From the NCBI GenBank assembly GCA_963851025.1, contig CAWKOA010000001.1, positions 186,001 through 250,000 of the forward strand: a DNA stretch of 64,000 nucleotides, in the 5' to 3' direction. The notes under the pieces were generated by a model. That model saw only the letters and a program-made list of their open reading frames with translations, was not told where the DNA came from and ran no database searches. The stretch's first letter is position 1, and every line of letters starts with the position of its first letter. The stretch comes from RYN-230 sp963851025 (GTDB lineage Bacteria > Actinomycetota > Actinomycetes > Streptosporangiales > Streptosporangiaceae). The position numbers and the translations under genes were made by a program. Shown here piece after piece: positions 52,095 to 63,221 of this stretch.

Positions 52095-52117
52095 GCCAGC
52101 ACAGTAGCCTGCTGCTT

Positions 52118-53407
52118 GTGCATCTGACTCGGCTGGCGCTGACGGACTTCCGGTCCTACGCGGCGGCGGACCTGGCCCTGGGGCCGGGCGTGAGCACCCT
52201 GCTGGGCGCGAACGGCCAGGGCAAGACCAACGTGGTCGAGGCCGCGGGCTACGTCTCCACCCTCGGCAGCCACCGGGTGGGCACCGATGCGCCGCTGGTG
52301 CGCCGGGGCGCGGAGCGGGCCATCCTGCGCGCCGCGATCACCTCGGCCGAGCGGGACAGCCTGGTCGAGATCGAGATCAACCCAGGGCGGGCCAACCGGG
52401 CCCGGGTGAACCGGAACCCGGTGCCGCGGCCCCGTCAGGTGCTCGGGATCCTGCGTGCCGTGCTGTTCGCCCCCGAGGACCTGTCCCTGGTCAAGGGTGA
52501 TCCTGACCAGCGGCGCCGTTACCTCGACGAGCTTCTCGTCGCCCAGGCCCCCCGGTACGCCGGGGTGCGCAGCGACTACGACCGGGTGGTCAAGCAGCGC
52601 ACCGCCCTGCTCAAGTCGGCCCGGGCCCGGATGGGGTCCCGCGGGTTCGGCCGCCCGGCCCGGCGGCCCGCCCCGGACCTGGCCGGCGACCCCGGTGGTG
52701 ACGAGGCCGGCGGTGACGAGGCCGCCAGCCCGCCCGGGATGGGCCTGGCGGGCGCGCTCGACGCGTGGGACGAGCACCTCGCGGTCAAGGGGGCCGAGCT
52801 GCTGGCCGGCCGGCTCGAGCTGACCGCGGCCCTGCGGCCGTTGCTGACCAGGAGCTACGCTTCGGTGTCCGGCGACGACGTGGCCGCCACCGTCCGCTAC
52901 CGCCAGCGCGGCAGCGCGAGGAGCGAGGCCAGCGCGGGCGAGGCGGCCGCCCACGACGATCCGGCGGACGCCCCGCGGCCCGGGGACGGCGAGCCCGCGG
53001 CCGACCGGGCGCAGCTGGCGCAGGGCCTGCGCGAGGCGCTGGCCCGGTCCCGGCCGGACGAACTGGAGCGCGGCGTGTGCCTGGTCGGCCCGCACCGCGA
53101 CGACCTGGAGCTGGGCATCGGCGGCCTGCCCGCCCGGGGGTACGCCAGCCACGGCGAGTCCTGGTCGATGGCCCTGGCGCTGCGCCTGTCCGGCTACGAG
53201 CTGCTCCGCGAGGGCGGTGACGACCCGGTGCTGATGCTCGACGACGTGTTCGCGGAGCTGGACACCGGCCGCCGGGACCGGCTGGCCGGCCTGGTGGCCG
53301 GCGCGGAGCAGGTCCTGGTCACCGCCGCGGTCCCCGAAGACGTCCCGGCGGCCCTGCGCGGGACGAGGTTCCTCGTTGCGGACGGGGCGGTCACCCGTGC
53401 CGGCTGA
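52118..53407 (+). CDS. recF: DNA replication and repair protein RecF
   Basis: A 429-residue SMC-like ATPase. Walker A is LLGANGQGKTNVVEAAGYVST. The signature and Walker B region is YASHGESWSMALALRLSGYELL and DDPVLMLDDVFAELDTGRRDRLA. The start is GTG 52118 (HLTRLALTDFRSY) with no clear ribosome site. A ~90-residue Gly/Asp/Ala insertion in the middle is longer than in standard RecF. It overlaps dciA by 11 bases and acts in gap repair and fork restart. Confidence 0.93.
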   Translation: MHLTRLALTDFRSYAAADLALGPGVSTLLGANGQGKTNVVEAAGYVSTLGSHRVGTDAPLVRRGAERAILRAAITSAERDSLVEIEINPGRANRARVNRNPVPRPRQVLGILRAVLFAPEDLSLVKGDPDQRRRYLDELLVAQAPRYAGVRSDYDRVVKQRTALLKSARARMGSRGFGRPARRPAPDLAGDPGGDEAGGDEAASPPGMGLAGALDAWDEHLAVKGAELLAGRLELTAALRPLLTRSYASVSGDDVAATVRYRQRGSARSEASAGEAAAHDDPADAPRPGDGEPAADRAQLAQGLREALARSRPDELERGVCLVGPHRDDLELGIGGLPARGYASHGESWSMALALRLSGYELLREGGDDPVLMLDDVFAELDTGRRDRLAGLVAGAEQVLVTAAVPEDVPAALRGTRFLVADGAVTRAG

Positions 53408-53993
53408 CGACCCGGACAGCCCGGCTCAGCCCGCGCCGGCCGGCCCCGCCCCCACCGAGCCCGGATCCGGCCCGCCCGGAGCGGCCGCCCTCACCCCGGC
53501 GGAACTGGCCCGTGAGGCGCTCGCCCGGGCCCGGGCGGCCGCGCGGGAGCGTGGTGACGCCCCCGCCGGGGGGACGGGGCGGCCTGCGGCCCGGGGTGGC
53601 CCCGCGGGCCAGGGCGGCCGCCCGCGCCGGCCCCGGCGCGATGACCCGCAGCCGCTGACCACCGCCATCAGCGGCCTCATCGGCGAGCAGGGGTGGCAGA
53701 CCGCGGCCGCGGTCGGGTCGGTCTTCGGCCGCTGGCCGCAGATCGTCGGGGCCGACCTCGCCGCGCACACCCGCCCGGACCGGTTCACCGACGGGGAGCT
53801 CCTGGTGATCGCCGACTCGACGGCCTGGGCGACCCAGGTGCGGCTGCTGGCCGGCACGCTGGTGCGCAGGCTGAACAGCGAGCTGGGTGAGGGCACGGTG
53901 ACCAGGGTCAAGGTACGCGGCCCGGAGCAGCCACGGCGACCTGGTGAGTGGCGTGTGCGAGGCGGTCGGGGGCCACGCGACACGTACGGCTGA
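53397..53993 (+). CDS. dciA: DciA-like helicase-operator protein (DUF721)
   Basis: About 198 residues. The N-terminus is a long Pro/Ala/Gly-rich disordered segment. The DUF721 core is LIGEQGWQTAAAVGSVFGRWPQIVGADLAAHTRPDRFTDGELLVIADSTAWATQVRLLAGTLVRRL. In bacteria without DnaC/DnaI, DciA is the predicted loader of DnaB. The dnaB gene here is 40 kb away. The GTG 53397 start overlaps recF by 11 bases; it lies between recF and gyrB as in relatives. Confidence 0.9.
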   Translation: MPADDPDSPAQPAPAGPAPTEPGSGPPGAAALTPAELAREALARARAAARERGDAPAGGTGRPAARGGPAGQGGRPRRPRRDDPQPLTTAISGLIGEQGWQTAAAVGSVFGRWPQIVGADLAAHTRPDRFTDGELLVIADSTAWATQVRLLAGTLVRRLNSELGEGTVTRVKVRGPEQPRRPGEWRVRGGRGPRDTYG

Positions 53994-54101
53994 GACTGAA
54001 GGTTCTCCCAGGTAAAATAGGTCTGTGCCGCTGGGCAGCAAGGCGGGTCAGGCCTGTTGTCGCCCCGGTGGCGCGTTATCTCTTCCAAGAGGAGCTTGCT
54101 C

Positions 54102-56060
<1,959 letters not shown>

Positions 56061-56124
56061 CGATGGTGCCCGCCTTCGAGAGCTACCGCCGTACCAGCAA
56101 CGGGGCTGCGGCCATGAGAAAGGT

Positions 56125-56140
56125 TGTTTCACGTGACTGA
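56125..56140. promoter_or_regulatory. Weak parS-like 16-mer overlapping gyrA start
   Basis: TGTTTCACGTGACTGA matches 13 of 16 consensus bases. It includes the gyrA GTG start codon at 56133-56135. Probably weak for ParB binding. Confidence 0.35.
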
Positions 56141-58736
56141 CCTGGACACTGGGGGGGGCCACGACCGGACGGAGCCGGTCAACATCCAGGTAGAGATGCA
56201 GCGCAGCTACATCGACTACGCGATGTCCGTCATCGTCGGGCGGGCCCTGCCGGACGTGCGGGACGGGCTCAAGCCAGTCCACGTCCGCATCCTGTGGGCG
56301 ATGTACGACGGCGGCTACCGGCCTGACCGCGGGTTCTTCAAGTGCTCCCGCGTGGTCGGCGACGTCATGGGCCAGTACCACCCGCACGGGGACAGCGCCA
56401 TCTACGACGCGCTGGTCCGGATGGCCCAGCCGTGGTCCATGCGGATGCCGCTGATCGACAGCCAGGGCAACTTCGGCTCCCCCGGCAACGACCCGCCGGC
56501 CGCCATGCGGTACACCGAGTGCCGGCTGGCCCCGCTGGCCATGGAGATGCTGCGGGACATCGACAAGGACACCGTCGACTTCCGGCCCAACTACGACGGC
56601 CGGACGCCGGAACCCACCGTGCTGCCCAGCCGGTTCCCGAACCTGCTGGTCAACGGGTCGCAGGGCATCGCGGTCGGGATGGCGACCAACATCCCCACCC
56701 ATAACCTCCGCGAGGTGGCCGCTGGCGTCCGGTGGTACCTGGACAACTTCGAGGCCACGGACGAGGAACTGCTCGAAGCGCTGATCGAGCGGGTCAAGGG
56801 ACCTGACTTCCCCACCAGCGGGCTGATCGTCGGCCGGCGTGGCATCGAGGACGCCTACCGGACCGGCCGGGGCTCGATCACCATGCGCGCCGTGGTGGAC
56901 ATCGACGAGGACAGCCGCGGCCGTCCCTGCCTGATCGTCACCGAGCTCCCCTACCAGGTGAACCCGGACAACCTGGCCACGAAGATCGCCGAGCTGGTCA
57001 AGGACGGCCGGGTCAGCGGCATCGCCGACGTCCGGGACGAGAGCAGCGGCCGCACCGGGCAGCGCCTGGTCATCGTCCTGAAGCGGGACGCGGTGGCCAA
57101 GGTCGTGCTCAACAACCTGTACAAGCACACCCAGCTGCAGGACACGTTCGGCGCCAACATGCTCGCCCTGGTCGACGGCGTGCCCCGCACGCTGCGGCTG
57201 GATCAGCTGATCCGGTACTGGGTCGCGCACCAGATCGATGTCGTCGTCCGGCGGACCCGGTACCTGCTCCGCCAGGCCCAGGAGCGGGCGCACATCGTCC
57301 AGGCGCTGCTCAAGGCGATCGACCGGATCGACGAGGTCATCGCGCTGATCCGCGGCAGTGCGTCCGCGGCCGCGGCCATGCAGGGCCTGATGGACCTGCT
57401 GGAGATCGATGAGGCCCAGGCCCGCGCCATCCTCGACATGCAGCTGCGCCGGCTCGCCGCCCTGGAGCGGCAGGCGCTGGCGGACGAGTACGAGGACCTG
57501 ATGGCGAAGATCGCGGACTACGAGGCGATCCTGGCCTCGCCCGAGCGGCAGCGCCAGATCGTCGGCGACGAGCTCGGCGAGATCGTGGCCAAGTACGGGG
57601 ACGAGCGGCGCACCCGGATCATCCCCTTCGACGGCGACGTGACCGACGAGGACCTCATCGCCGAGGAAGACGTGGTCGTCACCATCACCCACGGCGGCTA
57701 CGCCAAGCGCACCAAGACGGACCTGTACCGGGCGCAGCGGCGGGGCGGCAAGGGGGTGCGCGGCGCGCAGCTGCGCACCGACGACATCGTGGACCACTTC
57801 TTCGTGACCACGACGCACCGCTGGATCCTGTTCTTCACCAACAAGGGCCGGGTGTACCGGGCCAAGGCCTATGAGCTGCCAGACACCGCCCGGGACGCGC
57901 GCGGCCAGCACGTGGCCAACCTGCTCGCGTTCCAGCCGGACGAGCGGATCGCCGAGATCCTCGCGATCCCGGACTACTCGGTCGCGCCGTACCTGGTCAT
58001 CGCCACCCGCTCGGGGCTGGTCAAGAAGTCGCTGCTGACCGACTACGACTCGCCCCGCTCGGGCGGGATCATCGCCATCAACCTCCGGGAGGACGACGAG
58101 GTCATCGCGGCCAGCCTGGTTTCCCCGGAGGACGACCTGCTGCTGGTCAGCCGGAAGGCGCAGTCCATCCGGTTCCACGCCACCGACGACACCATGCGCC
58201 CGATGGGCCGGGCCACCTCCGGCGTCATCGGCATGCGGTTCACCGACGGCGACGAACTGCTGGACATGCACGTCGTCCGCGAGGGTGCCGACGTGCTGGT
58301 GGCCACCGGCCTGGGCTACGCCAAGCGGACGCCCTCGGACCAGTACCCCGTGCAGGGCCGGGGCGGCCGCGGCGTGCTGACCGCGCGCATCACCGACGCC
58401 CGCGGCGAGCTGGTCGGGGCGCTGATGGTGCACCCGGACGACGAGGTGTTCGCGATCACCTCCTCCGGCGGGGTCATCCGGACCTCGGCCGCCGAGGTCA
58501 AGATGTCCGGCCGGCAGACCATGGGCGTGCGGCTGATGAACCTGGGCGCCGGGGACAGCGTGGTGGCCATCGCCCGCAACGCGGAATCCCTGGCCGATGA
58601 CGAGGCCGATGATGAGGCCGGGGCCGAGGCAGAGACTGCGGCTGAGGCCAGTTCCGGTCCGGGGGACCCGGATCGCGCGGATCCCGGCACGGATACCGGG
58701 GATGCCGGTCCTGAGCAGCCTGGGGATGATTCCTGA
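56133..58736 (+). CDS. gyrA: DNA gyrase subunit A
   Basis: An 867-residue subunit. The active-site Tyr is in AAMRYTECRL. The quinolone region reads YHPHGDSAIYDALVRMAQPWSMR, with Ser and Asp at the two key positions as in sensitive enzymes. The GyrA-box is AQRRGGKGV. C-terminal beta-pinwheel motifs recur, ending in a long acidic tail. GTG 56133 fits an upstream GAGAAAGG; the ORF can begin three codons earlier. It cleaves and passes DNA with GyrB. Confidence 0.96.
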   Translation: MTDLDTGGGHDRTEPVNIQVEMQRSYIDYAMSVIVGRALPDVRDGLKPVHVRILWAMYDGGYRPDRGFFKCSRVVGDVMGQYHPHGDSAIYDALVRMAQPWSMRMPLIDSQGNFGSPGNDPPAAMRYTECRLAPLAMEMLRDIDKDTVDFRPNYDGRTPEPTVLPSRFPNLLVNGSQGIAVGMATNIPTHNLREVAAGVRWYLDNFEATDEELLEALIERVKGPDFPTSGLIVGRRGIEDAYRTGRGSITMRAVVDIDEDSRGRPCLIVTELPYQVNPDNLATKIAELVKDGRVSGIADVRDESSGRTGQRLVIVLKRDAVAKVVLNNLYKHTQLQDTFGANMLALVDGVPRTLRLDQLIRYWVAHQIDVVVRRTRYLLRQAQERAHIVQALLKAIDRIDEVIALIRGSASAAAAMQGLMDLLEIDEAQARAILDMQLRRLAALERQALADEYEDLMAKIADYEAILASPERQRQIVGDELGEIVAKYGDERRTRIIPFDGDVTDEDLIAEEDVVVTITHGGYAKRTKTDLYRAQRRGGKGVRGAQLRTDDIVDHFFVTTTHRWILFFTNKGRVYRAKAYELPDTARDARGQHVANLLAFQPDERIAEILAIPDYSVAPYLVIATRSGLVKKSLLTDYDSPRSGGIIAINLREDDEVIAASLVSPEDDLLLVSRKAQSIRFHATDDTMRPMGRATSGVIGMRFTDGDELLDMHVVREGADVLVATGLGYAKRTPSDQYPVQGRGGRGVLTARITDARGELVGALMVHPDDEVFAITSSGGVIRTSAAEVKMSGRQTMGVRLMNLGAGDSVVAIARNAESLADDEADDEAGAEAETAAEASSGPGDPDRADPGTDTGDAGPEQPGDDS

Positions 58737-58840
58737 GCGGCCGGGTAAGGATCCGGGCAGCCGGCCGGATCGCACTGAAGGTCACGGTGCGATGACGGAC
58801 GGGCTGGAGGAGGCAACGTGGGGAGGGTTGGTGACGTCTA

Positions 58841-59893
58841 ATGAGTATCCACTCAGACGACACTCACGAGCCCCGAGTGGGGACGTACCCTCCATTCGGG
58901 GATAACCTCGAAGGAAACCTTCCCGAGGAGGACGGGGTGGAACAAAGCGCGGAACCGCCATCGTGGCTGCCTGAAGGCGGGCGACCACGAACTGGTGCGG
59001 CTGCCGACTTGCGAAACCCCGAGGCCGACGAGGCCGCGGCGGGGACTCCGGACGGCGATACGGATTACAGCTTTTCCGGGAGCACGTCATATCCGGACAG
59101 TCAGGACACCACATTCGGCCAGGCCGGCCCGGGCGCGGGCGGGTACAGCTACGACGCTGGACCGGCCGGGGACGCCACGTCGGCTGTCCCGCCGTACCCC
59201 GCGACCCTCACTGAGCCGGCCGGGGGGACGGCGCAGGGCAGCACGGCGCAGGGCAGCACGGGCCAGGGCAGCACGGGGAAGGCCAGCACGGGGATGGGCA
59301 GTACGGGGACAGGCAGCACGAGCAAGAGCCCGGGGGTCACGGACAGCCCTGCGCCGCCGATGGCGGACGAGGGACGCAACCGCACCTCGACGTTCGCTGC
59401 GGTGACACGCGGCCGGTACAAGGGCAGCTCAGGGCGGGCAGCGGGGGCCGCTGCGGGTGGCGCCGCCGCCGGAGCCGCGCTGGGTGGCTCCTCAGCGGCG
59501 GCCCGGCCGGGCGCCCAGGCCCCGGCCCGCCGGGCCGAGCTCGTCGTCGCCCGGCTCGAGCCGTGGTCGGTGATGAAGTTCAGCTTCCTCATGTCGCTGG
59601 TCGCCTGGGTCGTTCTGTTCGTCGCCGTGGCGTTCCTCTTCTTCGTGCTGTCCAGCCTGGGCGTGTTCACGTCCATCCAGCACACGCTGAGCAGCGTCAC
59701 CTCCAGCTCGGGATCGTCCGGGACCAACCTCGGGCGCTACTTCTCGGCCTCGCGGGTGCTCGGGTACACGATGCTGCTCGGCGCGGTGAACATCGTCCTG
59801 ATCACGGCCCTGTCCACGGTCGGCGCCATGATCTACAACCTGGTCACCCACCTGGGCGGCGGTATCGAGGTCACGCTGCGGGAGACCGACTGA
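58841..59893 (+). CDS. DUF3566 membrane protein
   Basis: A 350-residue protein. The first ~240 residues are disordered, with a run of six 15-base repeats encoding QGST-AQGST-GQGST-type units at about 129-160. The C-terminal DUF3566 domain has two transmembrane helices: MKFSFLMSLVAWVVLFVAVAFLFFVL and RVLGYTMLLGAVNIVLITALSTVGAMIYNL, ending GGIEVTLRETD. This family is encoded directly downstream of gyrA in actinobacteria. Function unknown. Confidence 0.86.
   Translation: MSIHSDDTHEPRVGTYPPFGDNLEGNLPEEDGVEQSAEPPSWLPEGGRPRTGAAADLRNPEADEAAAGTPDGDTDYSFSGSTSYPDSQDTTFGQAGPGAGGYSYDAGPAGDATSAVPPYPATLTEPAGGTAQGSTAQGSTGQGSTGKASTGMGSTGTGSTSKSPGVTDSPAPPMADEGRNRTSTFAAVTRGRYKGSSGRAAGAAAGGAAAGAALGGSSAAARPGAQAPARRAELVVARLEPWSVMKFSFLMSLVAWVVLFVAVAFLFFVLSSLGVFTSIQHTLSSVTSSSGSSGTNLGRYFSASRVLGYTMLLGAVNIVLITALSTVGAMIYNLVTHLGGGIEVTLRETD
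59231..59320 (+). repeat. Six 15-nt tandem repeats in the DUF3566 gene
   Basis: Six units such as GCGCAGGGCAGCACG (59231-59245, 59246-59260, then diverging copies to 59320). They encode repeated Q/K/M-G-S-T-x-G/A. The core AGCACG matches other repeats in the window. Confidence 0.9.
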
Positions 59894-59981
59894 CGGGCAC
59901 CCCGCAAAGTGCGATAGCCTTACGCGGCGGCAATTCCCGGGGAGTGTGGCGTCTGCGCCGCGCCCCGGGAGCCGCAGGCAA

Positions 59982-60055
59982 GGGCCTATAGCTCAGCCGG
60001 TTAGAGCGCCGCCCTGATAAGGCGGAGGTCGATGGTTCAAGTCCATCTAGGCCCA
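59982..60055 (+). tRNA. tRNA-Ile (GAT)
   Basis: Full cloverleaf: acceptor GGGCCTA/TAGGCCC, D-arm AGCTCAGCCGGTTAGAGC, anticodon arm CCGCC-CTGATAA-GGCGG (anticodon GAT), T-loop TTCAAGT, no encoded CCA. It follows DUF3566 as in many actinobacteria, but no tRNA-Ala is seen next to it. Confidence 0.96.
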
Positions 60056-60170
60056 CCCACGTCACCCCCCCTGCCCTCTCCCCCCAGGCCAGGCCGGGAG
60101 CTGAGGATGACTATCAGCGGGCAGCCGCGCTACGCTTTCCACGCATCGCGCTCGCGGGGAGGTGCCCGGG

Positions 60171-60701
60171 ATGACAGGGCCAGGGGACGAGATGGCGGCA
60201 GGCGCGAGCGGCCAGGGCCGCCTGCGGGCGTCGCACGCTGACCGCGAGCAGGTCATCGAGGTGCTCAAGGCCGCGTTCGTGCAAGGACGGCTGGACAGGG
60301 ACGAGCTCGACCTGCGGGTCGGCCGGGTGCTCGCGTCACGAACGTACGCCGGCCTGGCTGCCCTCACGGCTGACATTCCCGCCCGGCTGACCAGAGCGCG
60401 GCCGCCGGAGCCCGCCAGGGAACCGGCGGGCAAGAAGACGAACACGAAGAAGAAAGCAGCCGCGGCGCTGGCCTGCACGACCCCCGCGGTAGTGGCCATG
60501 CTGGCCGGACTGCCGCCGATGCCGGACGGGTCGCCCCTTGCCGCGCCGCTCACCGTGGTCATGTGCGTCTTGTTCGGGGCCGTGTTGACCGGCTGGCTTG
60601 TGCTGCTCCACGCCTGGCTGAGCGAGCGCGGCTCATCGCGCATGGCCCGCGTGAGCGCGGCGCCCAGCGGCTACCGCAGCTCGCCGGGAAGCAGGCTGTA
60701 G
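60171..60701 (+). CDS. DUF1707 (SHOCT-like) membrane protein
   Basis: A 176-residue protein. The DUF1707 helix-turn segment is LRASHADREQVIEVLKAAFVQGRLDRDELDLRVGRVLASRTYAGLAALTADIP. A Lys-rich patch and two transmembrane helices follow. The ATG at 60171 is eight bases after GGGGAGG. These proteins are small actinobacterial membrane proteins with no settled function. It overlaps the convergent acetyltransferase by 31 bases. Confidence 0.8.
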   Translation: MTGPGDEMAAGASGQGRLRASHADREQVIEVLKAAFVQGRLDRDELDLRVGRVLASRTYAGLAALTADIPARLTRARPPEPAREPAGKKTNTKKKAAAALACTTPAVVAMLAGLPPMPDGSPLAAPLTVVMCVLFGAVLTGWLVLLHAWLSERGSSRMARVSAAPSGYRSSPGSRL

Positions 60702-61228
60702 ATCACGCTGTCACGGCGGGCTCCCTTGAAGGGCACGTGGGAACGAAGCAGGCCCTCGCGGGAAAACCCGCAACGCCCGGCGACACGCTGCGACGGCTCA
60801 TTGCCGGGACCGCACGTCAGCTCCAGCCGGGCCAGTCCCAGTTCGGCGAACGCCCACCGGGCGAGCAGGCGGACCGCATGTGTCGCGGCACCCCGGCCGC
60901 GGGCCCCGGGGGCGAGCCAGTACCCGACCGCCGCGCAGCCCTGCTCCAGGCGAACCTCAGACAGCGAGACGCTGCCGAGCACCACGTCCTGGTCGTGCGG
61001 TTCGGCCAGCGCGAAGTCCAGCCCCTCGCCACGCAAGCGGGCCTCTTCCTGCTTAGCGAAGGAGTCGCGCGCATCACTTTCGGTGTACGCAGTAGCACGC
61101 CATGAGAACCGCTGCATTACCGGGTCAGTGAAGGCCAGCACGATGCCCGGCACGTCGGCCTCGCGCCAACGGCGCAGCAGCACCACATCGTCGGCTAGGG
61201 GCGGTACCGGGAACCTGAGCTCGGCCAT
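60671..61228 (-). CDS. GNAT acetyltransferase, RimJ/RimL type
   Basis: A 185-residue GNAT. Family phrases are VLLRRWREADVPGIVLAF, VGYWLAPGARGRGAATHAVRLLARWAF (acetyl-CoA loop) and LTCGPGNEPSQRVAGRCGFSREGLLRS. It resembles ribosomal-protein-serine acetyltransferases, though the substrate is unknown. It stands convergent with DUF1707. Confidence 0.87.
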   Translation of the reverse strand: MAELRFPVPPLADDVVLLRRWREADVPGIVLAFTDPVMQRFSWRATAYTESDARDSFAKQEEARLRGEGLDFALAEPHDQDVVLGSVSLSEVRLEQGCAAVGYWLAPGARGRGAATHAVRLLARWAFAELGLARLELTCGPGNEPSQRVAGRCGFSREGLLRSHVPFKGARRDSVIYSLLPGELR

Positions 61229-61263
61229 GCCGGGATGACGTCAGCGCCTGCGTGAAGACATGG

Positions 61264-61617
61264 TCAGGCGGGCTGCCACAGCTCGACCCGGTTGCCCTCG
61301 GGATCGGTGACCCAGCCGAACCGGCCCACGCCCTCCATCTCCTGCGTCTCTTCAGCCACGTCCGCGCCCTTCGCGCGCAATTGCGCGAGCATCGCATCCA
61401 GGTCGCGGACCCGGAAGTTGAGCATGGTCTGCTGGGCGCGGGACCCGAAGTAGCCGGTCTCGGACTCGAACGTCGCGAACACCGTCGGCCCGGGTTCCGG
61501 ACGCCACAGGCCGTTCTCGTCGGCGTCCAGGCCCAGGTAATCGCGGTACCACGCGCCCAGGGCCACCGGGTCGGCGGCCCGCATGAAGTGTCCCCCGATT
61601 CCAATCACACGTTCCAT
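61264..61617 (-). CDS. VOC superfamily (glyoxalase-like) protein
   Basis: A 117-residue single-domain VOC protein. It runs GIGGHFMRAADPVALGAWYRDYLGLDADENG, then TMLNFRVRDLDAMLAQLRAKGADVAEE and FGWVTDPEGNRVELWQP. His and Glu of the metal site are at conserved places. ATG 61617 is chosen as the normal start (the ORF goes to 61746). Likely a dimeric small-molecule enzyme or resistance-type protein; substrate unknown. Confidence 0.85.
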   Translation of the reverse strand: MERVIGIGGHFMRAADPVALGAWYRDYLGLDADENGLWRPEPGPTVFATFESETGYFGSRAQQTMLNFRVRDLDAMLAQLRAKGADVAEETQEMEGVGRFGWVTDPEGNRVELWQPA

Positions 61618-61714
61618 GCCGCCATCTTGCCAGGGCGGCGATCGGGCGGGCATCGCCGTCGCCGCTTCACACTCCCATCTCAATCGCGGGGGAACTCGTG
61701 CGGCCTCAGGCCGC

Positions 61715-62056
61715 TCACCAGCCGAGTTCGGTGAGGCGGGCGTCATCGATCCCGAAGTGGTGGGCGACCTCGTGGATGACCGTCCGGCGGACCTGCTCCA
61801 CCACCTCGGCCTCGGTGTCGCAGATCGCGCAGATGGCCCGGCGGTAGATCGTGATCCGGTCGGGCAGCACCCCGGCGTACTGCGTGGTGCGGCTGGTCAG
61901 CGGGATTCCCTGATACAGGCCCAGCAGGCCAGGACGCCCCGGGCCGTGCTCGACGGTGACCGCCACGTTGCGCATCAGCCGGCCGAGATCCTCGGGCAGG
62001 CTGTCCAGCGCGGTCGCGACCATGTCCTCGAATTCCGCCGGCTCGACGTCGATCAC
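61715..62056 (-). CDS. Metallopeptidase family protein (HExxH, zincin-1-like)
   Basis: A 113-residue protein. The zinc motif is TVIHEVAHHFGIDDARL (HExxH plus downstream Asp). The upstream PGLLGLYQGIPLTSRTTQYAGVLPDRITIYRRAI is typical of the small minimal-gluzincin family in actinobacteria. The GTG at 62056 is the likely start; the GGGAGG directly before it is unusually close. Probably cytoplasmic; target unknown. Confidence 0.85.
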   Translation of the reverse strand: MIDVEPAEFEDMVATALDSLPEDLGRLMRNVAVTVEHGPGRPGLLGLYQGIPLTSRTTQYAGVLPDRITIYRRAICAICDTEAEVVEQVRRTVIHEVAHHFGIDDARLTELGW

Positions 62057-62233
62057 CCTCCCATTGTCTGCCCCCAGGCTGAACCCCGGCTCTGGATTGC
62101 TTCTGGAACGGCAGGTCATGGACGTGTCTGCACCCCGGGCACATAGCCTGTTTCCCGACAGATCCCCTGATCCGCCTTCCCTCCCCTGATCCGCCTTCCC
62201 CGCACGAGGGCTGCCTGTGCTTGTGAAGAAACC

Positions 62234-62824
62234 GTGCTGACCGACGAAGTCCCGGACAACGCTCCTGCCGGGACGGTGGACGATCGTGCCCCGCGGCGCC
62301 GTAAGCGGCGCACGGTCGTGATCGGGACCATTGCCGCCGTGTTCCTGGCGTTCTGCGGGCTGACCGCGCGCCTGTTCATCTTTCCCGCGTCCGGGATGCC
62401 GGCCCGGGTGGACGCCATCGTGATGATGGCCGGGCCGGGTGACCGCTACTCGACCGCGCTGCGGCTGGCCTCCGGGCACCGGGCGCCGGTCCTGGTGATC
62501 TCCCGCGGATCCGACTTCGTGACCAGCGGGCCGTGCGCACCGCCCATCCCGGGGGTGCGGGAGATCTGCTTCGACCCCAGCCCGGACACCACCCAGGGTG
62601 AGGCGGAGTACGCGGCCCGGCTGGCCAGGCAGTACCACTGGCACTCCATCGCCCTGGTCACCATCACGCCGCAGGACTCCCGGGCCCGGCTGCGGATGGA
62701 ACGCTGCTTCAGCGGCCACGTGTACGTGATGCCCGCGCCGATCCCGGCCTCGTTCTGGCCCTACGAGCTGGCTTACGAGTGGGGCGCGACGATCAAGGCA
62801 CTCACGATCAACCGCAGCTGCTGA
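62234..62824 (+). CDS. YdcF-like (DUF218) membrane-anchored protein
   Basis: A 196-residue protein with one N-terminal membrane helix (TVVIGTIAAVFLAFCGLTARLFIF). The DUF218 domain follows: DAIVMMAGPGDRYSTALRLASG, then APVLVISRGSDFV, DTTQGEAEYAARLARQYHWHSIALVT, and SRARLRMERCFSGHVYVM. This family includes ElyC/SanA-type envelope proteins. Only one domain is present. Function in actinobacteria is unknown. Confidence 0.82.
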   Translation: MLTDEVPDNAPAGTVDDRAPRRRKRRTVVIGTIAAVFLAFCGLTARLFIFPASGMPARVDAIVMMAGPGDRYSTALRLASGHRAPVLVISRGSDFVTSGPCAPPIPGVREICFDPSPDTTQGEAEYAARLARQYHWHSIALVTITPQDSRARLRMERCFSGHVYVMPAPIPASFWPYELAYEWGATIKALTINRSC

Positions 62825-62953
62825 GCCGGGGCTGGCGGGCCGCCCGGGAGCCGCCGCCCTGGCCGCCCCGATAAGAGAACGCTTAATCCGAGGTCGCCCT
62901 AACCCGGCCGGCGAATTAGAGTCAGGCCCAGGACACCGGGAAGGTACCTGAAT

Positions 62954-63214
62954 ATGAGCGATCAGCCGAGTGAGGCCCTCGAGGTGCTGCGCGGGGTATG
63001 GAGCGCACAGCAGCAGACCGCTGCCGACCTCGACGACGACTGCGGTAACACCAAGGCGTGCAAGAAGATGGCGGACGTCGGCTTCGGTGGCCTGGCCGGC
63101 CCGGAAGAGGACCTGCGCACCGCCTGGCGGAACAAGCTGGCCCGCGAGGGCAAGCTGAACAGTGAGGGCCGCAGCGTCGCCGACCTGGTCCTCGGCCCGG
63201 CCGAGGGTCACTGA
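62954..63214 (+). CDS. Small hypothetical protein upstream of MoxR
   Basis: An 86-residue, mostly helical, charged protein (SDQPSEALEVLRGVWSAQQQ then CGNTKACKKMADVGFGGLAGPEEDLR). Its ATG has GGAAGG upstream and its stop is seven bases from the MoxR start, so it may be co-transcribed with it. No family recognised. The two Cys (C-x4-C) could be coincidental. Confidence 0.55.
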   Translation: MSDQPSEALEVLRGVWSAQQQTAADLDDDCGNTKACKKMADVGFGGLAGPEEDLRTAWRNKLAREGKLNSEGRSVADLVLGPAEGH

Positions 63215-63221
63215 CCGCTGC

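Larger units (their letters stand above)
51653..52117. other. Gene-free dnaN-recF gap bounded by inverted hairpins
   Basis: 465 bases with no gene. It is bracketed by mutually inverse REP-like hairpins at 51681-51700 and 52075-52094. Inside it has a 33-base perfect direct repeat (51770-51802 and 51866-51898) and a 19-base repeat (51760-51778 and 51832-51850). The dnaN-recF gap is short in many relatives. Confidence 0.7.
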
